From Marinobacter oulmenensis (GTDB lineage: Bacteria; Pseudomonadota; Gammaproteobacteria; Pseudomonadales; Oleiphilaceae), in the NCBI RefSeq assembly GCF_014201735.1, contig NZ_JACHFE010000001.1, positions 310,001 to 374,000 of the forward strand: DNA of 64,000 nt. The letters are read 5' to 3'. Positions 29,899 to 39,487 of the stretch are shown here, piece after piece. The notes below the pieces were generated by a model. The model did not search any database and was not told where the DNA came from. It saw only the letters and a program-made list of their open reading frames with translations. A program made the translations under genes and the position numbers. Numbering within the stretch: position 1 is the stretch's first letter; the number at the start of each line of letters is the position of its first letter.

Positions 29899-30828
29899 AT
29901 GGCTGGAACCAGCCTGCTTGCCCTGATTGATGACATTGCCACGCTGCTGGACGACGTGTCCCTGATGACCAAGACCGCCACCAAGAAAACCGTGGGGGTA
30001 CTGGGGGACGACCTGGCGCTGAACGCCCAGCAGGTGACCGGTGTGAAGCCGGCCCGGGAACTGCCGGTGGTATGGGCGGTGGCAAAAGGCTCATTGATCA
30101 ATAAAGCGATTCTGGTGCCGGCCGCCGTGGCCATCAGTTTTTTTGCGCCCTGGCTGGTTGGGCCATTGCTGATGCTCGGTGGCGCCTTCCTGTGTTTTGA
30201 AGGCTTTGAAAAGCTGGCCCACCGGTTCTTTCATGCCGAGGAGGAAGCCCATCAACGGGAGGAGCTGAAAGCGGCGGCAAAGAAAACCGACGCCGATCTG
30301 AAGGCCTATGAAAAGAACAAGATCCGGGGCGCCATCCGGACCGATTTCATCCTCTCGGCGGAGATCATCGCCATTACCCTCGGCGCCGTGGCGGGGCAGG
30401 GGATCGGCATACAGTTCCTGGTGCTGACGATTATCGCGGTGATGATCACCGTGGGGGTCTACGGGCTGGTGGCCGGTATTGTAAAACTGGACGATGGCGG
30501 GCTGTATCTGACCCAGCAGGACAATGCGCTGGCCCAGCGCCTGGGCGGCTGGATCCTCTGGCTGGCGCCTTACCTGATGAAAACCCTGTCTGTGCTGGGC
30601 ACCATTGCCATGTTCCTGGTGGGCGGCGGCATCCTGGTGCATGGCGTGCCCCCGGTTTATGAGGCGCTGCATCATTTCACCGAGAGTTTTGGCGGGCTGC
30701 TGGCGACGCTGTTGCCCACCCTGCTGAACGGCATTATCGGCGTGGTGGCTGGCGCCCTGCTGGTGCTGGGGCTGACGCCCGTTATCCGGTTCTGGCAGAA
30801 CCGTAAAGCCGGAAGCAGCCCGGCCTGA
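29899..30828 (+). CDS. DUF808 (YedI) family inner-membrane protein
   Basis: Function unknown. The 309-aa protein has the DUF808 N terminus (SLLALIDDIATLLDDVSLM), a hydrophobic segment around residues 72-98 and several more membrane segments from about 150 to the C terminus. It lies 21 bases after the ubiI-like gene with an AAAGGAACTGTCT site, so it may be a passenger of that operon. Confidence 0.9.
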   Translation: MAGTSLLALIDDIATLLDDVSLMTKTATKKTVGVLGDDLALNAQQVTGVKPARELPVVWAVAKGSLINKAILVPAAVAISFFAPWLVGPLLMLGGAFLCFEGFEKLAHRFFHAEEEAHQREELKAAAKKTDADLKAYEKNKIRGAIRTDFILSAEIIAITLGAVAGQGIGIQFLVLTIIAVMITVGVYGLVAGIVKLDDGGLYLTQQDNALAQRLGGWILWLAPYLMKTLSVLGTIAMFLVGGGILVHGVPPVYEALHHFTESFGGLLATLLPTLLNGIIGVVAGALLVLGLTPVIRFWQNRKAGSSPA

Positions 30829-30852
30829 GCTCTTGTACCCCGGCGCGGCGGT

Positions 30853-31572
30853 TCAGATGCAGAGATCGAACAGTCGGCTGATCAGCACCGGTACGGCGGT
30901 TTCCACCCGCAGAATCCGCAGCCCCAGGTGTACGCCCTGGCAGCCGGCTTCCACCAGTTTGCCCACCTCGTAATCGGTAAAGCCCCCCTCTGGCCCGATG
31001 CACAGCACGGTGGGATCGGCCACGTGAGTGGGGCAGGGCTGGTCGGTTCCCGGGTGGGCAACCAGGGCGGTCCGGCCCGACACCAGGCCCGGCAGTTCGT
31101 CTTCCACGAAGGGCTTGAACAGCTTTCGGATGTGTACCCTTGGCATGACCGTGTCCATGGCCTGCTCCAGACCAAGGGTCAGGTTTTCCTGCAAGGCCTC
31201 ATCGCCCAGCCACGGGGTCTGCCAGAAACTCTTCTCCACCTTGTAACTGTTGATCAGCCACAGATCCTTGACCCCCAGTGATGCGCAGGTCTGCAGTACC
31301 CGCCGGAACATTTTGGGCCGGGGCATGGCGAGGACGAGTGTCAGCGGCAGGGGCGCCGGGGGCTTGCGGTGCAGGGTGACATCGAGTTCGGCTTCGGTGT
31401 CGGTGAGGGTCCGGATGTGGCCTTCGCCGATCAGTCCATTCACCCGGCCCACCGGGATGCGGTCACCGGCATTGGCGCGCAGCACGGTTTTCAGGTGCTC
31501 CAGGCGCCTGCCGGTCAGACGTACCCGGTGATCAGAGAGAAAATCTCCGTCCGGGAGCAGTGCCAGGTTCAT
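30853..31572 (-). CDS. rsmE: 16S rRNA (uracil-1498-N3)-methyltransferase
   Basis: Methylates U1498 in 16S rRNA with S-adenosylmethionine. At 239 aa it has the normal length, a PUA-like N-terminal domain and the C-terminal SPOUT knot containing CIGPEGGFTDYEV and LGLRILRVETA. Its start overlaps the tatC stop by four bases. It is convergent with the DUF808 gene with 24 bases between them and no visible terminator. Confidence 0.96.
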   Translation of the reverse strand: MNLALLPDGDFLSDHRVRLTGRRLEHLKTVLRANAGDRIPVGRVNGLIGEGHIRTLTDTEAELDVTLHRKPPAPLPLTLVLAMPRPKMFRRVLQTCASLGVKDLWLINSYKVEKSFWQTPWLGDEALQENLTLGLEQAMDTVMPRVHIRKLFKPFVEDELPGLVSGRTALVAHPGTDQPCPTHVADPTVLCIGPEGGFTDYEVGKLVEAGCQGVHLGLRILRVETAVPVLISRLFDLCI

Positions 31573-32357
31573 TCGTGTTCCTGTCGCTCTTCACTGGCGG
31601 CATCCGCCTCCCGGTGGGCCATGCGCCCGAAGATGATGCCGAACTCGAACAGGATCCACATGGGCACGGCCAGCAGCGTCTGGGAGATGATATCCGGCGG
31701 TGTCAGCATCATGCCGATGATAAAGCAGGCCACCACCACGTAGGGGCGTTTGGCGGCCAGATCCTGGGGGGTGGTGGCACCGGACAGGATCAGGAGCACG
31801 GTGGCAATGGGGATCTCGAAGGCCACACCGAAGGCGAAGAACATCTTGAGCACGAAATTCAGGTAGCTGTTGATGTCCGGCAGTTCGACAATGCCTTCCG
31901 GTCCGATTGCCGTAAAGAATCCGAAAACCAGTGGGAATACCACGAAGTAAGCGAACACCGCGCCGGCGTAGAACAGAATCACCGAGGTAAACAGCAGCGG
32001 GAACGCCAGGCGTTTCTCGTGGGTATACAGGCCCGGTGCGATGAAACTCCAGATCTGGAACAGTATGTAGGGAATGGCCACGAACACCGACAGCACCAGG
32101 GCCAGCTTGAGCGGCGCGAAAAACGGCGAAGTGATGTCGGTGGCGATCATGGTCTGACCGACCGGCAGCAGTTCCCGCAGCGGCTCGGATATCAGCAGAT
32201 AGAGCTCGTTGGCAAACGGATAGATGGCGGCGAAACAGATCACCACCGCCAGCACGATTTTCAGCAGCCGGCTGCGCAGTTCCAGCAGGTGCTCAATCAG
32301 GGGCATTTCCTGCTGTTCTTCGGGGGGCGGTTGTTGGCCGTGGGTGTTGGCGGTCAT
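31569..32357 (-). CDS. tatC: Sec-independent translocase subunit TatC
   Basis: Six-span inner-membrane receptor for twin-arginine signal peptides, 262 aa. The N-terminal MPLIEHLLELRSRLLK motif and the PFFAPLKLAL and FGVAFEIPI segments are diagnostic. It overlaps tatB by four bases. Confidence 0.97.
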   Translation of the reverse strand: MTANTHGQQPPPEEQQEMPLIEHLLELRSRLLKIVLAVVICFAAIYPFANELYLLISEPLRELLPVGQTMIATDITSPFFAPLKLALVLSVFVAIPYILFQIWSFIAPGLYTHEKRLAFPLLFTSVILFYAGAVFAYFVVFPLVFGFFTAIGPEGIVELPDINSYLNFVLKMFFAFGVAFEIPIATVLLILSGATTPQDLAAKRPYVVVACFIIGMMLTPPDIISQTLLAVPMWILFEFGIIFGRMAHREADAASEERQEHE

Positions 32358-32776
32358 GAACGCGGGTCCGATGAAGACTCTGGTGGTGTTGCGGGGGCGG
32401 TCCCGGAATCCGTGTCCCGGTCCTGCTGGTCATTGCTGTCGGGAGCCGGGCTGTCGTTGTCGGGTGCCCTGGCCGGTGACCGGCTGTCCTTATCAGACAC
32501 GATCATGTGTTCGTATTTTTTGGCTTCGTCCAGGGCACCCCGGACCGTCTGCTGCACATCGTCCAGGCCGACGTCCCCGGCCTTGCGCAGCTCTTCGCGC
32601 AGTTCCTCGGCTTTCAGCTGGCGGTCCAGCTCGCTGGTGAACTGGCCCACCATGCGCCGCGCACCGCCAACCCAGCGGCCGGCGGCACGGGCTGCTGCCG
32701 GTAACCGTTCGGGACCGAGCACCAGCAGTGCAATGACACCGCAGATCAGCAGTTCAAGGAAGCCGATATCGAACAT
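32354..32776 (-). CDS. tatB: Sec-independent translocase subunit TatB
   Basis: Forms the TatBC receptor complex. Its 140 aa comprise one N-terminal membrane segment (MFDIGFLELLICGVIALLVLGPERLP region), an amphipathic helix (RWVGGARRMVGQFTSEL) and an Asp/Ser/Pro-rich disordered tail. Lies 11 bases after tatA. Confidence 0.95.
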   Translation of the reverse strand: MFDIGFLELLICGVIALLVLGPERLPAAARAAGRWVGGARRMVGQFTSELDRQLKAEELREELRKAGDVGLDDVQQTVRGALDEAKKYEHMIVSDKDSRSPARAPDNDSPAPDSNDQQDRDTDSGTAPATPPESSSDPRS

Positions 32777-32787
32777 TCAGGTGGCGC

Positions 32788-33015
32788 TCAGCCCTGTTTT
32801 TCCTGGGATTTCTGCTCGGTCTGCGCCTTCTCGGTGTCCTGGGTTTCCAAGGCTTCCGGGTCGTCGGCAGGTTTGCTTTCTTCCTCGTTCATGGACTTTT
32901 TGAAGCCGCGAATGGCGCCGCCCAGGTCCGTGCCGATGTTCCGCAGTTTTTTGGTTCCGAACAACAGGATGACAATGCCGAGCACGATCAAAAGCTGCCA
33001 GATGCTGATACCCAT
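32788..33015 (-). CDS. tatA: Sec-independent translocase subunit TatA
   Basis: Pore-forming subunit of the Tat system, 75 aa. A short membrane helix ([16 protein letters not shown]) is followed by the conserved [22 protein letters not shown] amphipathic region, split here as [10 protein letters not shown] and [10 protein letters not shown]. The tail is acidic. First gene of tatABC; hisE lies 86 bases upstream on the same strand. Confidence 0.95.
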   Translation of the reverse strand: MGISIWQLLIVLGIVILLFGTKKLRNIGTDLGGAIRGFKKSMNEEESKPADDPEALETQDTEKAQTEQKSQEKQG

Positions 33016-33101
33016 GAGGAATCCTCGCTTGAATGTTTCAGGTAAAACTCATTGTACGTCAGTGCCTGCCGAATCGGGAAATCCCCCTTGGGGGTACCCC
33101 T

Positions 33102-33431
33102 TCAGGAATTCCGGGAGGCTTTCTCTTCCAGTCCGGAAAGGCCGAAACGGTTGGCCAGCTCAGCCAGGACATCGTCGGGGCCGAGGTCCAGGTGCGAGAG
33201 CATGACCAGGCTATGGAACCAGAGGTCGGCGGTTTCCGCCACCAGCTCCCGGGTCTGGCCGGACTGCTCGGCGTCCTTGGCCGCCAGCAGGGTTTCTGTG
33301 CACTCCTCGCCCACCTTTTCCAGAATCTTGTTCAGCCCCTTGTGATGGAGGCTGGCCACATAGGAGGTGTCCGGTGCTGCCTGCTTGCGGGCCTCAAGTA
33401 CTTCCGCCAGGCGCTCGAGTACGTCGCTCAT
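33102..33431 (-). CDS. hisE: Phosphoribosyl-ATP pyrophosphatase
   Basis: Step 2 of histidine synthesis, hydrolysing phosphoribosyl-ATP to the AMP form. It has 109 aa, typical for a stand-alone HisE, with the helical MazG-like fold and metal-binding acids in [15 protein letters not shown] and [13 protein letters not shown]. It follows hisI by 11 bases. Confidence 0.95.
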   Translation of the reverse strand: MSDVLERLAEVLEARKQAAPDTSYVASLHHKGLNKILEKVGEECTETLLAAKDAEQSGQTRELVAETADLWFHSLVMLSHLDLGPDDVLAELANRFGLSGLEEKASRNS

Positions 33432-33442
33432 CTGCTGTCTCC

Positions 33443-33844
33443 TCAGTGCTTGCCGTAAATGGCGTCAGGGTCCCGGATCACCGGATCGGTGCTGACCCAC
33501 TCACCATCGGTCAGGCTCCGGTAGAAGCAGCTGCGCCGGCCGGTGTGACAGGCGATGCCGCCTTTCTGGACAACCTTCAGCAGAATGACATCACCGTCGC
33601 AGTCCAGGCGGATATCCTGTATCACCTGCTGGTGGCCGGAGGTTTCACCCTTGCGCCAGAGTTTACCCCGGGATCGGGACCAGTAAACGGCCTGGCCTTC
33701 CTCGGCGGTCAGTTTCAGGGATTCGCGGTTCATCCAGGCCATCATCAGGATGTCACCGGTTTCGGCGTCCTGGGCGATGGCGGGAACCAGGCCATCGTCG
33801 GTCCACTGGATATCGTCCAGCCAGGCGGCGGAGGAGTCCTGCAT
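33443..33844 (-). CDS. hisI: Phosphoribosyl-AMP cyclohydrolase
   Basis: Step 3 of histidine synthesis, opening the adenine ring; a Zn/Mg enzyme. I chose the ATG at 33844 ([14 protein letters not shown], 133 aa) because AGGAT lies about eight bases upstream; a longer start at 33868 would add eight residues and has no ribosome-binding site. Zinc ligands are visible in [11 protein letters not shown] and [15 protein letters not shown]. hisI and hisE are separate genes here, not a fusion. Confidence 0.95.
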   Translation of the reverse strand: MQDSSAAWLDDIQWTDDGLVPAIAQDAETGDILMMAWMNRESLKLTAEEGQAVYWSRSRGKLWRKGETSGHQQVIQDIRLDCDGDVILLKVVQKGGIACHTGRRSCFYRSLTDGEWVSTDPVIRDPDAIYGKH

Positions 33845-33872
33845 TGCGTTTGATCCTGCGTTCATCATGGGT

Positions 33873-35516
33873 TTAGCGGTTGCTGCGGAACACGGTCAGC
33901 CCTGCCAGAGCCAGGACAACCCAGCTCCAGGCCGGCATCTGTGCCAGCCACTGTTCGGCGTCCGGGTGGCCACCGGCCAGAGCTACCCCGACCAGGGCGG
34001 CGGCCAGAATACCACGGCGCCAGCGCCGGTCACTGCGCTTCTGCTGTTTTTTCATCAGTGTCAGCGCTGCCTGGTTCTGCTCCTGGGTCGGGCCTGATCG
34101 TCTCAGTTGTACCAGCGCATCATGAACCAATTGTGGCATTTCCGGCGATTGTTCCAGCCAGGAGGGCAGGTGGCTCTGCAATGACTTGATCAGGCCGGAC
34201 GGGCCAATCCGCTGCCGCATCCATTTTTCGAGGAATGGCTGGGCGGTACTCCACAGGTCCAGGTCCGGATACAGCTGGCGGCCCAGTCCTTCCACGTTAA
34301 GCAGGGTTTTCTGCAGCAGCACCAGTTGCGGCTGGACTTCCATGTTGAAGCGCCGGGCGGTCTGGAACAGGCGCAGCAGGAAGTGGCCGAAGGAAATGTC
34401 CTTCAATGGGCGCTCGAAAATGGGCTCGCATACCGTGCGGATGGCGGCTTCAAATTCATTGACCCGGGTATCCGGTGGCACCCAGCCGGACTGGATATGC
34501 AGTTGCGCCACCTGGCGGTAGTCCCGGCGGAAGAAGGCCAGCAGGTTGCGGGCCAGGTAGCTCTGGTCATCCGGTGCCAGGGTGCCGACAATGCCGAAAT
34601 CGATGGCAATATATTGAGGATCGGCCGGATTGGAAACATCCACAAAAATATTGCCCGGATGCATGTCGGCGTGGAAGAAGCTGTCCCGGAATACCTGGGT
34701 GAAGAAAATCTCCACGCCTTTTTCGGCCAGCACCTTCATGTCCACGCCGGCGGCCCGCAGGGCCGGCACGTCGGCAATGGGAATGCCTTCAATGCGCTCC
34801 ATCACCAGCACTTCCTTGCTGGTGTAGTCCCAGTCGATGAACGGGATGTAGATCAGCGGGGAATTCTCGAAGTTGCGGCGCAACTGGCTGGCGTTGGCGG
34901 CCTCACGCTGGAGGTCGAGTTCATCATGGATGGTGGTGTCGTAGTCTGCCACCACATCGACCGGATGCAGGCGTTTGCCTTCGGACCAGTAGCGTTCCAG
35001 CAGTCCTGCCATCAGATACATCAGGGCGATGTCCTGACGGATCACCCGGTCAATGCCCGGGCGCAGTACCTTCACGACCACCCGCTGGCCGGAGCGCAGG
35101 GTGGCGGCATGTACCTGGGCGACCGAGGCCGAGGCCATGGGGTCGGCGCTGAATTCCGCAAACAGTTCGGAGACCGGGGCCCCCAGGGACTGCTCAATGA
35201 TGCCCCGGGCCCGGGCGCTGGGAAAGGGCGGCACCCGGTCCTGCAGCTGTTTGAGGGCCTCGGCCATATCGTCGGGCAGCAGATCCCGGCGGGTGGACAG
35301 GATCTGCCCGAACTTGACGAACACCGGGCCAAGCTCTTCCAGGGCCAGGCGCAGGCGCTCCCCCCGGGAGATCTTGGGTTTGGGGAACAGGTGCCAGGGC
35401 GCCAGCAGGAAGAATATCTTCAGCGGGGTGGGCAGTTCCGCCAGGGGCAGGAAAATGTCGAGCCGGTAGCGGCAGAACACCCAGGCAATTCGGATCAGAC
35501 GTTGCAGGCGGGTCAC
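33873..35516 (-). CDS. ubiB: UbiB, atypical protein kinase-like factor of ubiquinone synthesis
   Basis: Membrane-associated ABC1/COQ8-family ATPase needed for ubiquinone production. The 547-aa protein has the Ala-rich loop [12 protein letters not shown], the catalytic [12 protein letters not shown] and the DFGIVG metal motif, and two hydrophobic segments close to the C terminus ([15 protein letters not shown] and [15 protein letters not shown]). Its start overlaps the ubiJ stop by four bases. Confidence 0.96.
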   Translation of the reverse strand: MTRLQRLIRIAWVFCRYRLDIFLPLAELPTPLKIFFLLAPWHLFPKPKISRGERLRLALEELGPVFVKFGQILSTRRDLLPDDMAEALKQLQDRVPPFPSARARGIIEQSLGAPVSELFAEFSADPMASASVAQVHAATLRSGQRVVVKVLRPGIDRVIRQDIALMYLMAGLLERYWSEGKRLHPVDVVADYDTTIHDELDLQREAANASQLRRNFENSPLIYIPFIDWDYTSKEVLVMERIEGIPIADVPALRAAGVDMKVLAEKGVEIFFTQVFRDSFFHADMHPGNIFVDVSNPADPQYIAIDFGIVGTLAPDDQSYLARNLLAFFRRDYRQVAQLHIQSGWVPPDTRVNEFEAAIRTVCEPIFERPLKDISFGHFLLRLFQTARRFNMEVQPQLVLLQKTLLNVEGLGRQLYPDLDLWSTAQPFLEKWMRQRIGPSGLIKSLQSHLPSWLEQSPEMPQLVHDALVQLRRSGPTQEQNQAALTLMKKQQKRSDRRWRRGILAAALVGVALAGGHPDAEQWLAQMPAWSWVVLALAGLTVFRSNR

Positions 35517-36154
35517 AGGTTCTCCGTTTGTTGTTCGCTGCCGGTGTTGTCCAGTGCGTCAAGCCGGGCTTGCAGGCGCTCGGCCTGTTGCTCCAGTTGC
35601 TGGATTTCCTGCAGGTTGGCTTCCAGTTCGCGCCGACCGGGCAGGGTGCGGCTTTCCTCGTGGAGGTATTCCTCAATATTGGCGGTCATGCTGTTGGCCG
35701 CCTCCCGGCTCCAGCGCAGCAGGCCCCGTATCCGCGAGCCCAGGAAATGGGCGGGCACATCACCCAGGTGGCGGGCCATGGCTGCCTCCCAGTCCGGATC
35801 CAGTCTGGCCAGTGCCTGCTGCAACTGTCGGGCCTGCTCGGCCTTGCCGTTAATCGACAGGCGACCGTCGTCCAGCACCTGGCCATCACCAACGGCCAGT
35901 GCCGCCATGGCAGCCGGGCCACCGGTCAGGGTGACGCCCGGTGCGATATCCGGATGGCCGGAAACGCGGACCTTGCCCCCGCTCTGCTCCAACTGCAGCG
36001 ACATTGCCAGCGGGGTACTGATGTCCAGCCGGACGGGATGCTCAAGGGCGGCCAGCAGGCTGGCGCGCCCGGCGGGGTCCAGGCTGAGAGCCTGTTCCAG
36101 GGCGCTTTCCAGAACCGCCGTGATGGCTGAGAGCAGGGACGGACCGGGAAACAT
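35513..36154 (-). CDS. ubiJ: UbiJ, SCP2-domain accessory factor of ubiquinone synthesis
   Basis: Lipid-binding scaffold of the aerobic Ubi complex. At 213 aa it has an SCP2-like N-terminal domain and a C-terminal coiled coil (about 165-205, with [16 protein letters not shown]). The position between ubiE and ubiB, with one- and four-base overlaps, is diagnostic. Confidence 0.93.
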   Translation of the reverse strand: MFPGPSLLSAITAVLESALEQALSLDPAGRASLLAALEHPVRLDISTPLAMSLQLEQSGGKVRVSGHPDIAPGVTLTGGPAAMAALAVGDGQVLDDGRLSINGKAEQARQLQQALARLDPDWEAAMARHLGDVPAHFLGSRIRGLLRWSREAANSMTANIEEYLHEESRTLPGRRELEANLQEIQQLEQQAERLQARLDALDNTGSEQQTENL

Positions 36155-36936
36155 CAGGGCTTGGTTCCCACATGCAGGGCAACAATGCCGCCGGTCATGT
36201 TGTAGTAACGACAGTTCACCAGGCCGGCCTGCTCCATCATGCCCTTGAGGGTCTCCTGATCCGGGTGCATGCGGATGGATTCGGCCAGGTACTTGTAGCT
36301 CTCGCTGTCATTGGCGATCAGTTTGCCCATCAGCGGCAGTGCCCGGAAGGAGTATTCGTCATACACCTTGCTCAGCAGCGAATTGGTGGGCTTGGAGAAC
36401 TCCAGAACCATCAGCTTGCCGCCGGGCTTGAGTACTCGGGCCATGTCGCGCAGGGCCTGGTCCTTGTCGGTGACATTGCGCAACCCGAAGGCGATGGACA
36501 CCGCGTTGAACTGGTTGTCCGGGAAGGGCAGGTGCTCGGCGTCGGCCTGAACATACTCAATGTTGCCGGCGTAGCCGCGATCGGTCAGCCGGCTGCGGCC
36601 GACTTCCAGCATGGAGGCGTTGATGTCAGCCAGAACCACCTTGCCGGTCGGGCCCACCAGATCCGAGAACTTCATGGTCAGGTCACCGGTGCCGCCGGCA
36701 ATGTCCAGGACCTGGTTGCCGGTGCGTACTCCGGAGGTTTCAATGGTAAAACGCTTCCACAGCCGGTGGATGCCCATGGACATCAGGTCATTCATGAGGT
36801 CGTATTTGCCGGCAACACTGTGAAAGACATCGGCTACCTGGCCGGCTTTCTGGCTTTTCGGCACGTTCCGGAACCCGAAGTGGGTTACCTCGTCCTGGCG
36901 GTTGCCGTTATTGCCTGGCGTCTGCTGCTCGCTCAT
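36154..36936 (-). CDS. ubiE: Ubiquinone/menaquinone C-methyltransferase
   Basis: SAM-dependent C-methylation in quinone synthesis. The 260-aa protein has the SAM motif [13 protein letters not shown] and the UbiE signature [13 protein letters not shown]. Heads the minus-strand run ubiE-ubiJ-ubiB-hisI-hisE-tatABC-rsmE; a promoter candidate lies just upstream. Confidence 0.97.
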   Translation of the reverse strand: MSEQQTPGNNGNRQDEVTHFGFRNVPKSQKAGQVADVFHSVAGKYDLMNDLMSMGIHRLWKRFTIETSGVRTGNQVLDIAGGTGDLTMKFSDLVGPTGKVVLADINASMLEVGRSRLTDRGYAGNIEYVQADAEHLPFPDNQFNAVSIAFGLRNVTDKDQALRDMARVLKPGGKLMVLEFSKPTNSLLSKVYDEYSFRALPLMGKLIANDSESYKYLAESIRMHPDQETLKGMMEQAGLVNCRYYNMTGGIVALHVGTKP

Positions 36937-36968
36937 GAGGGATGGTCCTGTCAGAATCTGAAACCCGT

Positions 36969-36996
36969 ATTCTAACCGCTGAAGGGTTGGCTACAA
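36969..36996 (-). promoter_or_regulatory. Predicted sigma-70 promoter of ubiE
   Basis: On the minus strand TTGTAG (36996-36991) and TAGAAT (36974-36969) are spaced by 16 bases, about 33 bases before the ubiE start. It overlaps the oppositely directed promoter candidate of the PHA-system gene. Confidence 0.55.
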
Positions 36997-37016
36997 GTTT
37001 AAAGCCGCCTTACACT
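36987..37016 (+). promoter_or_regulatory. Predicted sigma-70 promoter of the PHA-system gene
   Basis: TTGGCT (36987-36992) and TACACT (37011-37016) with an 18-base spacer, about 36 bases before the ATG. Confidence 0.45.
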
Positions 37017-37051
37017 GTAAAACCGTTTCAAACCATCGAGAAAACTGATCC

Positions 37052-37330
37052 ATGTCTGTCATTGATATCCAGCGTTCCCACGATCTTGGCAAAGAGAAAG
37101 CTCGCACCGCCGCCGATGCCCTGGCCGATAACCTGGCCCGCAAACTGGACGTTCAGTCCGAGTGGCAGGGCGACCGCCTGATGTTCCGGCGCAGTGGTGT
37201 GAACGGGCACCTGGACGTGTCGGACACGGAGCTGCATGTCCACCTTGAGCTTGGCATGATGCTCCGCCCGTTCAAGCAGCGCATCGAAGAGGAAATCCAC
37301 ACCCGGCTTGATCGCGTCACCAGCGCCTGA
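37052..37330 (+). CDS. Polyhydroxyalkanoic acid system family protein
   Basis: A 92-aa protein of the family found near PHA genes and next to ubiE in Pseudomonas-like bacteria. Typical features are the start MSVIDIQRSHDLGKEKA and the middle segment DVSDTELHVHLELGMML. Its biochemical role is not known; association with PHA granules is inferred from the family name, and no PHA synthase gene lies in this window. Confidence 0.88.
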   Translation: MSVIDIQRSHDLGKEKARTAADALADNLARKLDVQSEWQGDRLMFRRSGVNGHLDVSDTELHVHLELGMMLRPFKQRIEEEIHTRLDRVTSA

Positions 37331-37378
37331 GATCGGGGGGCGCTGAACGAATTCAGTGTCCTCCCTTTACTTTCGGTA

Positions 37379-37390
37379 ATGTTATAACAT
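37379..37390. promoter_or_regulatory. Predicted Zur operator 1 upstream of the His-rich barrel gene
   Basis: ATGTTATAACAT, identical to the palindrome before the ZrgA-like gene at 25287-25298. It continues into AACATTTTT, extending the Zur-like half-site. Confidence 0.7.
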
Positions 37391-37413
37391 AACATTTTTC
37401 GCCCTATTAAAGT

Positions 37414-37427
37414 TACGTTATAACGTA
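37414..37427. promoter_or_regulatory. Predicted Zur operator 2 upstream of the His-rich barrel gene
   Basis: TACGTTATAACGTA is a perfect 14-bp palindrome that shares the GTTATAAC core with operator 1. It lies 35 bases after operator 1 and 16 bases before the ATG, so a bound repressor would sit in the early transcribed region. Confidence 0.6.
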
Positions 37428-37443
37428 GTGATGGAGCGTAAAG

Positions 37444-38571
37444 ATGATGACTCGAAAACAAGACCGCCGTTATGCCCGGCTTTCTCTGCTGGGGCTATCG
37501 TTCACGCTGGCCGGTGCGGCCGGTGCTGCGGAAATGAATCCGGATGTCAGTGTCACACTGGATGGTTACTACAAGCAGAATGAAACGGCGCTGTCGCACC
37601 GGGACGAGGGGTTTGGTCTGGGCCACACCGAGCTGTCCCTGTCTTCCCCGATTGATGACATGTTCAGTGGCCGCCTGACTGCTGTGTTCGAGGACCACGA
37701 CGGTGAGAACGAAGTCCTGATCGAGGAAGCTTACCTGCAGACCAACGGTTTGCCGGCCGGGCTGAGTGTCCGGGCAGGGCGGTTGCTTTCCCAGGTGGGT
37801 TACCTGAACAGCCGTCACATGCACGAGGATGATTTCGTCGAGCGGCCCGCAGTCTATCGGGCGATGCTGGGCAGTCACTATTACGATGATGGCGTTCGCC
37901 TGAATGCACTGCTGCCCGTTCCGTTCTTCTGGCAGGTGGGCGTGGAGGCCTTCAGTGGTGACCAGTTGACCGAAGGGGAAGACGATGTCGGTGCCTACAC
38001 TGTGAATACCCGGCTGGGAGGGGACCTGTCCGAATCCCAGAATTGGCAGTTCGGGTTGTCTTATCTGGGTAACCGGCACGCTGGCGATGCCCATGCAGAG
38101 GAAGAGCATGAGCACGAAGAAGAGGGACACGATCACAGCCATGCCACCACCTATACCGGTGAGAACCTTTACATTGCCGACGCCGTCTGGAAATGGGCGC
38201 CGAACGGCAACAACCGTGCAGGCCAGGTGACCCTGAGCGGTGAGTACTTCTATCAGGACGACCTGGGGCCCCATGCCAACAGTGGCGACAGCAACGACGG
38301 CTGGTATGTCTCTGCGGTCTATCAGTTCGCGCCGCAATGGTCTGCTGGTGCCCGCTATGGCGAGGCCGACCTGCTGGAGGCTCATGGCGATCACTTCCAC
38401 AGCCAGACCCTGGAGGAAAGCGAGGTGATGCTGGCCTGGTCCCGGTCCCACTTCTCCACCGTGCGTCTGCAGTACACACACCAGAGTGCCGACGGGTTTG
38501 AGCACGCGGACAATACGGTGACCGTGCAGTACGTCATGTCCTTCGGCGCCCATGGTTCCCATGGCTATTAA
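37444..38571 (+). CDS. His-rich outer-membrane beta-barrel protein, predicted zinc-responsive
   Basis: Predicted outer-membrane protein of 375 aa. A signal peptide covers about residues 1-29 (ending GAAGAAE). The rest is alternating polar/aromatic strands of a barrel, with porin-like stretches such as EAYLQTNGLPAGLSVRAGR. Residues 212-233 form a loop rich in His and Glu (HAEEEHEHEEEGHDHSH), suited to gather zinc at the surface or in the periplasm. It ends in Tyr, not the usual terminal Phe. It overlaps the metal-binding-protein gene by up to 20 bases. GGAGCGTAAAG precedes the start. I do not recognise a named family. Confidence 0.78.
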   Translation: MMTRKQDRRYARLSLLGLSFTLAGAAGAAEMNPDVSVTLDGYYKQNETALSHRDEGFGLGHTELSLSSPIDDMFSGRLTAVFEDHDGENEVLIEEAYLQTNGLPAGLSVRAGRLLSQVGYLNSRHMHEDDFVERPAVYRAMLGSHYYDDGVRLNALLPVPFFWQVGVEAFSGDQLTEGEDDVGAYTVNTRLGGDLSESQNWQFGLSYLGNRHAGDAHAEEEHEHEEEGHDHSHATTYTGENLYIADAVWKWAPNGNNRAGQVTLSGEYFYQDDLGPHANSGDSNDGWYVSAVYQFAPQWSAGARYGEADLLEAHGDHFHSQTLEESEVMLAWSRSHFSTVRLQYTHQSADGFEHADNTVTVQYVMSFGAHGSHGY

Positions 38572-39487
38572 ACCGCGGCTGCCGGGCTATGCCCTGGGGC
38601 TGATCCTGTGCCTGCTGGCGTTGCCGGCACAGGCCGGCCTCCGGGTGTTCGCCTGTGAGCCCGAATGGGCGGCTCTGGCCCGGGCCCTGGTGCCGGAGGC
38701 GGACATTACCACCGCCACCAGTTACCTTCAGGACCCTCACTATATCGAGGCCCGGCCGAGCCTGATTGCCGCCATGAGTCGGGCCGATATCGCCCTGTGT
38801 ACCGGTGCCTCGCTGGAAGGCGGCTGGTTGCCGACGCTGCTTCAACGGGCGGCCAATCCGGTCATCCAGCCCGGGCGCGAGGGGCTGTTCCTGGCTGCCG
38901 AGCAGGTGGAGCTTCACTCCGCCCATGACCATGTGGATCGCAGCATGGGGGATGTCCATCCGGAGGGGAATCCCCACGTGCATCTGGCCCCGGACCGGGT
39001 ACCGGTGATCATGGCCGCGCTGGTTCAGCGTCTGCAGGCATTGCAGCCGGCATCGGCCGCGGCCATTCAGACCCGTTACGTGCGTTGGCGGGTGCGCTGG
39101 AACAACCTGCGGAGCCAGTGGCAGGCCGCCGCCTCACAACTGGAAGGGCGGTCCGTGGTCGTCCAGCACGCCAGCTTTGCCTACCTGCTGCGATGGCTGG
39201 GCATTGCCATGCCGCTGGATCTGGAGCCCAAGCCAGGGCTGCCTCCCAGTGCCGGCCACCTGAACACCCTGCTGGGCTCTCCTGAATTGGAACGGGTGTC
39301 GGCGATTCTCATTGCCAGTCACCAGGGGAATCGTGGGGCGCAATGGCTGTCGGAGCAATCGGGCAAGCCGGTTCTGACATTGCCGGGTACGGTGACCGGG
39401 GAGCCGGGGACGGACACCCTGGGAGATCTGATTTCCCGGATTGTCTCGGCCCTGCTGGAAACAGCCGGAGACCAATCCGGTGGCTGA
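38561..39487 (+). CDS. Metal ABC transporter substrate-binding protein (ZnuA-like)
   Basis: Predicted periplasmic zinc- or manganese-binding protein of cluster A-I. From the ATG at 38561 it has 308 aa (a start at 38552 adds MVP). A signal peptide covers about 1-26 (LLALPAQAG). Candidate metal ligands are His60 (QDPHYIEARPS), His139 (EGNPHVHLAP) and His203 (VVQHASFAYL), the usual three-His set; the fourth acidic ligand is not obvious. It overlaps both neighbours, so it is translated from the same mRNA as the barrel protein and the permease. Confidence 0.87.
   Translation: MAIKPRLPGYALGLILCLLALPAQAGLRVFACEPEWAALARALVPEADITTATSYLQDPHYIEARPSLIAAMSRADIALCTGASLEGGWLPTLLQRAANPVIQPGREGLFLAAEQVELHSAHDHVDRSMGDVHPEGNPHVHLAPDRVPVIMAALVQRLQALQPASAAAIQTRYVRWRVRWNNLRSQWQAAASQLEGRSVVVQHASFAYLLRWLGIAMPLDLEPKPGLPPSAGHLNTLLGSPELERVSAILIASHQGNRGAQWLSEQSGKPVLTLPGTVTGEPGTDTLGDLISRIVSALLETAGDQSGG

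Noticed and set aside
34326..36248. Long antisense frame over ubiB-ubiJ
   Set aside because: The ubiB and ubiJ genes on the minus strand have clear motifs; the plus frame has none.
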